DNA from: Isochrysis galbana
Lineage: Eukaryota; Haptophyta; Isochrysidales; Isochrysidaceae
Direction of reading: 5' to 3'
Length of the DNA: 64,000 nt
NCBI GenBank assembly: GCA_018136815.1
Contig: CM030932.1
Coordinates: forward strand, 5,184,407-5,248,406
The stretch's first letter is position 1; every line of letters starts with the position of its first letter. Under the pieces are notes generated by a model. That model did not search any database and was not told the origin of the DNA. It saw only the letters and a list, made by a program, of their open reading frames with translations. The position numbers and the translations under genes were made by a program. Shown here one piece after another: positions 56,907 through 64,000 of this stretch.

Positions 56907-58106
56907 GAATAGGGAGCGGACCGCACTTGACGTGAGTGCGCGTTGTGCGTGCACTCAGTAAAGTAATATTGATGACGGCACATGGATGACTGATGATTGA
57001 TCGATCTTCTCGTGTTCTTCCCTCTCTCCACCTGCTCGTACCACTTCTCGCTTATCTCTGCTCTTCCAATTTGATATTTCCAATTGTTGAATACTGAGCT
57101 CTCTCCTCGTCCGAAGGCATCGTTTGCCGCAAAAAGGTGGAGGCGGCTGGTCGATATTGCAATCATATCAATCAACCGTTAGCGCATGTACCTAGCGCCG
57201 GGTTGCGATTTTGAAGGCGCATGAAACCTATTCGAGATTCGAGGGGGCCTGACCACTTTAGAGTACCGGGGCACTCTGTGCACTCTTCCATGGCTTCGAT
57301 GGCAACATGCTACCCAACATGCTGCCCAACGATACTACTTAGCTCAAATCTTTTATGCTCGAAACAAGCTCTCGCTAGTGCCGCCCCATTGGCCGCCTCA
57401 TGGGCTTTGGGCCTCGTGCCGCTGGCCAAAACCACAAATATCGTCGAGCACGTGCAAATAAATTGAGGCTGCTGCTGTTCACTCAGATTACTTCTGCAGC
57501 CACACACGGGGTGAAGGATGGCCCTGACCCAGATTGCTGCAAGCACCCTTGAAAGAAGCATACGGCACTAGTACCCCGGGCTACTAGACCGCAACGTTTC
57601 CCCACACTAGCAAGGCGGCAGCTTCCCCCCCCCCCCCCCCCCAACATGACAACAACCGCTGGCCTCTTATTCAGTGGTACCGCCGTCAGGATATGAATCA
57701 TCAACCTCTCCCCGCCCCCGCGCGAAGCGAGCACGGCAAAAAAACTTTTGCATTCCGCCCCCCGCGAGCTACGCGGCGCGTGGCGCAGCATGGCGGCCTT
57801 TTGAAAGGAGCCGCCTGAGAAGCCCTCTGCCGGGCTCAAAGAACAGCACCGGTGGGGCGTATTGGGCCTGATGGGCGCCCTCAACCCCTGCCCTGCCCAT
57901 GGCACCTGCGAGCGCACCCAGCTCCGGCCGCGTCCGACCGAGCGCGCAGCATAAGTAAGACGAAGGTCTGCCGAGGTAGCGCTAGCAGCACTGCCAGCGC
58001 TTTCTCGGCAGCTTCTCTCTGGAGAGATGCGCGGCGAGCGATGCGCGTCCAGCCGCGCGAGTGACATCGGCCTGGGCTGCATGGTGAAAGCCTCAGTGTT
58101 TGCACC
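56907..58106. other. Intergenic, nothing identified
   Basis: A C run lies at about 57627-57642. A 199-codon minus-strand frame at 57483-58082 is Arg/Ser/Gly-rich without family features and is not accepted as a gene. Around 58117-58130 there is another C run just before the split frame that follows. Confidence 0.35.
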
Positions 58107-58134
58107 ATGCTCCGCACCCCCCCCCCCCCCGCGA

Positions 58135-59390
58135 TAAAGGCTCCGTGGGCACGCCTATGGGAAACACCACACACAAACGTGGTGCACAACGTATTCAAAG
58201 ACGGCGAATTTACAACGCCTTACAGCAAAGAAGATTGCTCTGCATACGTGGAACACTTACCGGAAGCCTTCATACATGAAGGAAGGACAACTAAGTTTAT
58301 ACTTGGTTGACCCATGGGGGGGCACGAGCCCCCCCCTCTCTCCACTCCTCCCTCCTCCCCTGCCATGGGGGAGGAACCACCCATCCTCCTGGCACGCCTG
58401 ATGGCTTGCCAGGAGGCCACTGCCTTACTGACCCACTCCCTTCCCCACAGGCTCGCCCCATTCGCCCATCCTGGCCCCTCGTGACCAGCCCATCGCTCCA
58501 ACCCCCCTCCCCCCCTGGTCGACAGGCAGACAGGTGCAGATTGGGGGCCCCAGAGGCTCGGGAGCACCAGCGAGGGAGAGGCAGGGGAGGCCAGGGCCCA
58601 GCCCCAGCCTCCTCTGCCCCCTGAGCTGGCCTCCAGGAGCCTCCAAGGGCCGCCACAGGGCAGCTGGAGGCCTGCCGCAGGCGCGCCATCGCGCGTGCCT
58701 GCAGGAGAGGGGAGAGAGCGCGCGGAGAAGGGGGTGGGCGGAGCGAGAGCTCCGCTCACCGGAAAATAGGTAAGTCCCGCACCTGTTTACATGATAAGTC
58801 GGGGCTGAGGCCGCCGCCCACTCGGAGACACAGGAGGAAGGGGGGGAATGATCACCGGGGGGAGGCGCGGGCCACCGGACCATATCTAAGCCCTTCACCC
58901 CTATCCCCCTAGTAGTGCACGGGGGGAGTCGCCTTATGGCGGGGGGAGAAGGGCCGGGGGAGTGGGGGTGTAGAAAGTTCTCCTACGTGAGTAGAAAGTA
59001 GAGGGTCCACGGCCGCGGGTGCGGTGAGACTATTAAAAGGTTTATTATTTTTATTACATGAAGGAAGGACAGTCCACAAAAAAGAATTCCTTGAGTCATG
59101 GGACGAAGTGGTCAGCCACGCGAAATCCATACTCGGGCGGGCGAGAGAGCGCTCGCCACCGGACACCGGAGGGGAGCCAAAGCCAAAAGCAGCGGCACCC
59201 CACCCCAACCAAGAGTCGGACGACGCGACACAAGTAAGGGAAATCAGAGTCTCGGAAGGAGACAAGTACGTCAGTAGATTTAACAACATTTGGTTACATG
59301 CCGATACCGACTACCTGGGAGAGGTTGCCGATACCGGAAGCGTAGCGGAAACAGAAGAGATCCAACACTACCACCCTCCCGCTAGATGGG
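58135..59390 (+). pseudogene. Unknown protein frame split by an S element
   Basis: Left part: the frame 58107-58289 includes LWETPHTNVVHNVFKDGEF and ends AFIHEGRT. Right part: from 59072 it continues VHKKEFLESWDEVVSHAK through PPARWELG at about 59395. If the 765-bp S element and one copy of its 17-bp duplication are removed, the two parts are in the same frame without a stop. The protein is charged, has a Pro/Lys-rich linker and no family I recognise. It could be a host exon or an ORF of another mobile element. It lies just before hAT transposase remains. Confidence 0.6.
58273..59071 (+). mobile_element. S element, full-length copy with 17-bp target duplication
   Basis: The element spans 58290-59054 (765 bp) between two copies of tacatgaaggaaggaca (58273-58289 and 59055-59071). 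It starts actaagtttatacttgg and ends gtgagactattaaaagg plus an AT-rich tail. It interrupts an open frame. Confidence 0.92.
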
Positions 59391-59393
59391 AGC

Positions 59394-59940
59394 TTGGCCG
59401 AGATATGTCTGCGAGCAAATCAGCAACACACGACCGCGTTGGAGAAGGAGAAGATGGAGGCCGCGAAGGCGCACGGTCGAGTCCTGGCCGAGCACAAGAA
59501 GTTCTTCAACGGTGTGGGCATCGACGAGGTCACGGACGCGTGGTTGCGCGTCGTCGTGAAGAAAGCGCTGCCGCTGGACCTCTTCGACGACGCGCATTTT
59601 CGGCGTGCGGTGGCCTTGTCTGCGATGGCCGGCCGAAAGATTGTGAAGCCCATGACCAACTCTGCGGAGCTTGTCTTTGCTTACTTTTGCTACCAATCTG
59701 TGTTGGGCGGCGACGCGGTTGGTATCGATGACCTGCTCAGCTTCTGGTTGTGAGCATGCTTGGTCCGTGGAAGGCTGGATTCACTCCAAGAAACGCAACC
59801 GCCTGGGCCAAACCACCGTGGATAGGCTGGTCCGTACCCACACCAAGTTGTTGTTGGAACACAAGCTCGAGGATTGGAAGTGTGCCGTGCTTCCTTGGGA
59901 ACTAGATATGATCATTGAGGAGCCGGAGGACGAAGAGTAG
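59394..59940 (+). pseudogene. hAT transposase, internally deleted
   Basis: The frame 59394-59753 gives an N-terminal part with a helix (EKEKMEAAKAHGRVLAEH) and the typical hAT stretch VVVKKALPLDLFDDAHFRRA. A second frame then carries the hAT C-terminus: SASGCEHAWSVEGWIHSKKR, NRLGQTTVDRLVRTHTK and a Glu/Asp-rich end at 59940. The join lies near 59650-59740. The several hundred residues between them, including the DDE catalytic core, are missing, and the frames do not match. It is therefore not functional. A related full copy elsewhere in the genome is likely. Confidence 0.85.
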
Positions 59941-60265
59941 TTAGGTTGCTTATTATGACAGTGTTTAAGTACTAAGTGTTTAAGGCCTACGTTAGTAATA
60001 CATGATAGTATCATATGATAGTATTATATGATATCATATATCAGGTCCCCGAGGAGTATCATATGACGGTATGACAGAGCAACCGGGGATCTCGTCGGTC
60101 CCCGAACTAGCTAGGGATTCAACGATAACCGAGTCCCGTTTACATTATTAGCAAACGGGCGGAGTGGGAGGCTGGCGACACGGCGAAGGAGCGGAGGGCG
60201 AAGGGAGTGGCGCAAGCGCGCAAGCTCTCCCGGGGGAGCCCTCTCGAAGCTCGAAGTAAGGTTCC
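59941..60265. other. Intergenic with a 'catatgatagtat' palindromic cluster
   Basis: Between 60001 and 60070 the motif 'atcatatgatagtat' and variants recur four times, mostly palindromic. No gene is seen. It may be the terminal part of the hAT element. Confidence 0.4.
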
Positions 60266-61158
60266 TTGGGCGCCGTCGCTTATTGCTCTGCGGAGGGCCG
60301 TTCGGGCTCACTGAATGCAACCAACGTGACAACGCGGCTTCCGACGCATACATCTCCGCGCAAGGCGGCGGGTTCAAAGCGCAAGCTCTTGGACGACTCT
60401 GATTCGGACGAGGTGACCATGCCCGATCTCCCAATGGCTGACAACGACTCCTCATACTGATGGCTGATGGCCAAGACTTGGACCCTCAGCGCCTGCCCAT
60501 CGCAGCTGTGGCGCGAGGAGCGCGGCAGGCTCTCAAGCCGCTGCAGGTGACTGGTGACGAGATCACTCTGGCTCAATGCAACTCACGCACGGCCGATCTC
60601 GTTGCGTTCACGGTCTACTGTACGCGGCGCATAATCACGCTGAAGCGCAGCTTGGGATTCTACGGCGACTTGGAGTGGCGGCGTCATCGCCGGAACGTGT
60701 ACATCCACAAACAGAAGAGTGAGGAGCGGTTGTTTCGCCGCTTCGAGATGTTTCGCAAGAATCACCATGATCGGCTGATGGTTCTCGCGTACGGCAGCTG
60801 GGGGATGAAGACAGGGAAGATGCCAATGCGCGGCCTACCACCAACGATCGGTGTCGGCTTGCTGCGTAAACTAGCGCGACGCTTCGTTGTGTGCGTCACC
60901 CCAGAACGGAACACGTCACAAACTTGCTCTTCTTGCGGAGGCAAGGCCTTCGAATGCCAAGAGACGGAAGCGCTTCGTCAACGCAAGATCCGCGGTCTTC
61001 GAAGATGTACCATGTGCCTCAAACACCTCGGGCGTGACCGCAACGCGGCGTGCAACATCGGCCGAGTATTCGCCGCGAGATATCACAATCAAATAATTAG
61101 CTTTCAGATGGATCCGCTAGATACTGCCATAGAAGAAGCGGACTGTTCTTGTGAGTGA
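60266..61158 (+). pseudogene. Fanzor/TnpB-like RNA-guided nuclease fragment
   Basis: The main frame is 60460-61158, 232 residues. WRRHRRNVYIHKQK lies near 73-86, then YGSWGMKTGKMPMRG at 111-125. E149 is followed by NTSQTC, the zinc ribbon Cys156/Cys159 and Cys183/Cys186, and D193 in GRDRNAACNIG. These match the RuvC-II, zinc-finger and RuvC-III end of eukaryotic Fanzor and its relatives, including the alternative Glu just before the TS..C motif. The RuvC-I Asp, the recognition lobe and the wedge domains are missing. An upstream frame (60266-60460) with a nuclear-signal-like KRK and an acidic stretch overlaps by one base in another frame and may be its displaced N-terminus. The fragment cannot cut DNA as it stands. 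Confidence 0.82.
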
Positions 61159-61159
61159 A

Positions 61160-62410
61160 CTAATGGGGGGGCCCGCGCCTTTGGGCGGGAATACATCCCT
61201 CCTTCCAATGTGTGACTGAACCGTCGTGAAATGCTTGTATGTGTTTCGTTACGGGTTTTATCCATGACGCCGCGCAGGGCTCGCGCCGCTTGAGCTCGAC
61301 GAGCGAGCGGGCGCACACGACGGACAGCAACCAGAAGTTGGAGCAGTATCGCGGCATGTACGACCGGCTTTGGAGGCGGGTCGACGAGGGCTCCAACATA
61401 GCGTCCGCTTGAGCGTCGGACGCATGGTCCTCCACCACACGCGAGGCATCCGTGGAGGTCTCGATCGCGGCCTCCGCGGAGGTCTGCTCGGCTGCGGTCT
61501 CCGCGGACTCCTCGAGCTGAGTCAGTTGCGTGGCCACCTCCAACCCCTCCTGAGTGGGTGCGTCGGACGTCTCCTCTTCCTTCTCCTCCGTCTTCTCCTC
61601 ACCCTCCTTTTCGTTCGCCTTGGCAGGAGCGGGCGCCTCGGCGGTCTCGGCCTCCTCGGCGGCCTCGCCCTTCTCCTCCTCCTCGAGCTGCGTGGCCTCT
61701 TCCAGCTGCGTGGCCTCTTCGAACCGAGTGAAGACTTCTCCGACTGGTGCGTCGGACGCAGCCGTCTTCTCATTCTCCGCCTTCTCCGCCTTCTCGTCCT
61801 CTTCCTCGGCTTCCTCTTCTTCATTGTCGTCGTCGTCCTCGTCCTCTTCCTCGTCGTCGTCGTCGTCCTCTTCCTCATTGTCGTCCTCTTCCTCATTGTC
61901 GTCGTCGTCGTCCTCTTCCTCATTGTCGTCGTCGTCGTCCTCTTCCTCCTCCTCGTCGTCGTCGTCCTCTTCCTCCTCCTCGTCGTCGTCGTCCTCTTCC
62001 TCCTCATCGGCGAGAGCGAGCGCGTGGGCGGTCTCGACCTCCTCCATCGACTCGGCTGGCTCCTCGACATCCGCAACCCGCGCGATGGGAACAAGAAGAC
62101 CTGGAGCGTCCGACGCACAGTCCTCGTTCTCCTCTTCTCCTCCCACAGGCCCGGAGTCCTCGTCGGTGGTGGTGGTGGTGGCCTCATCGGTCGGGGAAAG
62201 GGCCTCCTCCTCGGCATCAGGAACGCGAACAGGCTCCGCCTCCTCCGCCGCGCCCTTGGAGCAGGAAGAGGAACGAGTCGTGCGAGCAGCGCTTGCGCTC
62301 GGCGTCCAGTCGACAGGTGGCTGTGTCGAGCGAGTCGAACGAAACCAGCGAGCAGGAGCACGAGAGGAGAGGACGGAGGACCGTACCGATGCGCGCCGAG
62401 TCGCCACCAT
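61160..62410 (-). CDS. Acidic low-complexity protein
   Basis: Open frame of 416 residues from the ATG at 62410 (MVATRRASVRSSVLSS). The frame extends further upstream, but this ATG lies after a pyrimidine-rich leader and is preferred. Residues 1-60 are basic and Ser/Arg-rich. About 100-260 hold long Asp/Glu runs, broken by Asn in a 'DDDDNEEE' pattern. The rest is Glu/Ala/Thr-rich with EEATQLEEATQLEE. Such acidic tracts occur in histone chaperones and nucleolar proteins, but no fold is recognisable. The last 50 residues (from SYMPRYCSN) differ in style and may belong to a retained intron or another exon. The stop lies 2 bp from the end of the Fanzor fragment on the other strand. Confidence 0.55.
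   Translation of the reverse strand: MVATRRASVRSSVLSSRAPARWFRSTRSTQPPVDWTPSASAARTTRSSSCSKGAAEEAEPVRVPDAEEEALSPTDEATTTTTDEDSGPVGGEEENEDCASDAPGLLVPIARVADVEEPAESMEEVETAHALALADEEEEDDDDEEEEEDDDDEEEEEDDDDDNEEEDDDDDNEEEDDNEEEDDDDDEEEDEDDDDNEEEEAEEEDEKAEKAENEKTAASDAPVGEVFTRFEEATQLEEATQLEEEEKGEAAEEAETAEAPAPAKANEKEGEEKTEEKEEETSDAPTQEGLEVATQLTQLEESAETAAEQTSAEAAIETSTDASRVVEDHASDAQADAMLEPSSTRLQSRSYMPRYCSNFWLLSVVCARSLVELKRREPCAASWIKPVTKHIQAFHDGSVTHWKEGCIPAQRRGPPH
61800..62015. repeat. Trinucleotide repeat coding for the Asp/Glu tract
   Basis: An imperfect (cct/ctt/gtc/gtcgtc) array on the plus strand reads as alternating Asp and Glu runs in the minus-strand gene. The frame is kept throughout. Confidence 0.9.
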
Positions 62411-62520
62411 CGTGAGGAAGACGAGGGCGAGGAGAGAGCTGGAGGGTGAGCGAGGAGGGAGGAGGGAGGCAGGCAGTAGGAGCCGTCTCTCTCTGGTAGG
62501 TCGATGAGAGGGGGAGGAGG
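62411..62520 (-). promoter_or_regulatory. Pyrimidine-rich leader of the acidic-protein gene
   Basis: Read on the minus strand this stretch is CT-rich (CCTCCCTCCTCCCTCCTCGC and similar) up to the chosen ATG. The role is inferred from position. Confidence 0.35.
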
Positions 62521-62699
62521 GGACCCGGGGGAGGGGACCCGGGGAGGGGAGAGACCCCAAGACCGATCGGTTGTTTACGTTAGTGTTTTCATAGTATACG
62601 GTAATATTTCCCCCGGTCCCAGGGGGTGCCCCCGCGGTTCCCGACCGCCTCTGCGTCCAGAGTCCCCCCGCGGAAAGAGTGAACGCACGGCGTGCACCT

Positions 62700-63080
62700 T
62701 CCTGGAAGTTGCTATGCGCACGCACGGCGCCCCGCGGGGGGGGGGGAGCCGATGTGCATACGCACGGCGTGCACAATGATTGCAAGTAATCACACGTGCT
62801 GCGCAAACGAAACATCTCGTATATGGCTACTTTACGTTAATGTGGGCCTTAGGGGAAAAAGTTTCTATGCGCACGCACGGCGCCCTCGCGAGGGGGGGAG
62901 TCGATGCGCATACGCACGGCGTGCACAATGATTGCTACTTTACGTTAATGTGGGCCTTAGGGGAAAAAGTTTCTATGCGCACGCACGGCGCCCCCGCGGG
63001 GTGGCCGATGCACATCGCGCCGTGCCCATAGTTACAAGTAATCACAATCGAAAAGCGCCGACACGGCGCCCTCCGGGGGG
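62700..63080. repeat. 108-bp tandem repeat
   Basis: 'tttacgttaatgtgggcctt' recurs at 62831 and 62939. The rest of the unit (ggggaaaaagtttctatgcg and the cgcacggcgcc box) recurs in the same order, with partial units on both sides near 62710 and 63060. A related 'gggaaaaaattgctatgcgcacgcgccgcg' occurs at about 28503, so the unit is dispersed. Confidence 0.8.
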
Positions 63081-63208
63081 ACACGCGTCGCGGGAAGCAG
63101 GGAATGTTACGCTAGTCTACATTTAATTTTAAAATAACGCTATGTGTACAACTGTGGACATTCGATCGCTCAATTCGACTCATGTCCCACATTTGACGGA
63201 ACGACACC

Positions 63209-63210
<2 letters not shown>
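63081..63210. other. Spacer, nothing identified
   Basis: No gene or repeat is recognised before the GT array. Confidence 0.35.

Positions 63211-63295
<85 letters not shown>
63211..63295 (+). repeat. GT microsatellite
   Basis: About 42 uninterrupted GT units. It creates a false Thr-His frame on the minus strand. Confidence 0.97.
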
Positions 63296-63296
<1 letters not shown>

Positions 63297-64000
63297 TGTA
63301 GCTGTGTGGGCAAAATAAATGTGGAAGTGAGGCAATGACAATGTCCAATGTTCCCCAATATCTGCGCTAACTAACCGCTAACAACCCGGGCCGCGCGCGA
63401 GCGCGCGAGCGCGCGAGCGCGCGCTGCTGCGCCACACACGCCAGCACTAGTGATGCCCGTAATCGGTTACTTTTTCCTTGCGACCAAAGGGTGTAATGTG
63501 CACATGTGGCGTACCAATATAGGAGTAATCTTGAGCTTGATTACCCTTTGAAGCGAGTAATGGCTGGAGCTGGGGTAGTGCACTACACCCAGTATTGTAG
63601 GTCTGGCTTGGGCCCCTCCTTTACCCGCAACAGGTACTTAGTTTTGTGCCTTGGGTATTAGCACGGTCATGTGTGTCGTGGCTTGGCATGTTGGTGCATG
63701 GTGCATGGCTAGTGGCAGTAGCGGCACCGAATATTCAGTTATTTTATTATTAGAATTATTATTATTATTACGGTACGCATCACTCGGAACGCATCACTCG
63801 GACGTGCGCCATGCGTGAGCAGGAACGGATATTATGGCGCACGCGGAGTGAGGCAACAGGCGTAAGCCAGGTGTGGGAAGCAGCAGCTGCGTGAGCTTGC
63901 ACATTCCATGCAAATGCACGATCGCCTCTCTACCGAGGATGAACTCCACCAAGTTCGAATGAATCAACAGGCCGTGCTTTGCTGGCGACCGGCGCACGGC
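63296..64000. other. Intergenic to the right edge
   Basis: A short 'gcgcgcgagc' array lies near 63391-63424, and an 'att' run lies near 63750-63770. 'gcatcactcgga' is doubled at 63777-63802. A 67-codon minus-strand frame at 63794-63997 has no family features. No gene is supported, though one could begin beyond the edge. Confidence 0.35.

Noticed and set aside
57483-58082. 199-codon minus-strand frame
   Set aside because: Low-complexity Arg/Ser/Gly composition with a poly-Gly from a C run, no family features and no splice support.
62708-63010. CRISPR-like array
   Set aside because: The units are about 108 bp with no separate spacers, and the DNA is eukaryotic, so it is a plain tandem repeat.
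63112-63358. Thr-His repeat frames on the minus strand
   Set aside because: They are translations of the GT microsatellite.

Overview
The window is nuclear DNA of a GC-rich microbial eukaryote, most likely an alga or another protist. The grounds are spliceosomal introns (about 70-650 nt, mostly GT-AG, one GC-AG), eukaryote-only proteins (NEDD8-conjugating E2, ER syntaxin 18, Esf2/ABT1), chromodomain Ty3/gypsy and hAT elements, and long CT/GT microsatellites. No rRNA, tRNA, CRISPR array or bacterial operon was recognised. The species cannot be named from the sequence.

Layout. 1-16.8 kb: one giant minus-strand gene for an Ala/Glu/Arg-rich coiled-coil protein that runs off the left edge (at least 5,556 residues). 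Its core (about 2.05-10.33 kb) is a nested repeat of a 145-residue unit and a 210-residue block. 17-23.6 kb: unassigned sequence, then a rearranged chromovirus: LTR, integrase-chromodomain, LTR, and the start of a second copy. 24.2-27.2 kb: an eight-exon minus-strand gene for a fused rhamnose-pathway 3,5-epimerase and 4-reductase. 29.4-34.3 kb: a three-exon gene for a 1,531-residue protein with a strict 14-residue Gln repeat that resembles multivalent dynein-light-chain (LC8) docking arrays.

34.3-64 kb: small housekeeping-type genes among dense mobile elements. The genes are a Lin0512-family protein, a membrane-anchored secretory phospholipase A2, syntaxin 18, a J-domain protein, a protein with a CysRS-like C-terminal motif, UBC12, ESF2/ABT1 and an acidic protein. 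The elements are a short retroelement family (called S here) with 13-17 bp target duplications, two fragments of a longer element (called L) that share one end with S and carry a conserved ORF tail, a hAT-type MITE with an 8-bp duplication, two broken hAT transposases, a Fanzor/TnpB-like C-terminal fragment, and a MITE with 30-bp inverted ends.

The most unusual points are the giant repeat gene, the 14-residue Gln array, the S/L pair that looks like a SINE and its LINE partner, a three-layer transposon nest at 47-48.4 kb, and an S insertion that splits an otherwise continuous reading frame. Exon models were built by hand from splice consensus and family similarity. They are firm for UBC12 and the rhamnose gene, good for the phospholipase and the 14-residue-repeat gene, and tentative elsewhere.
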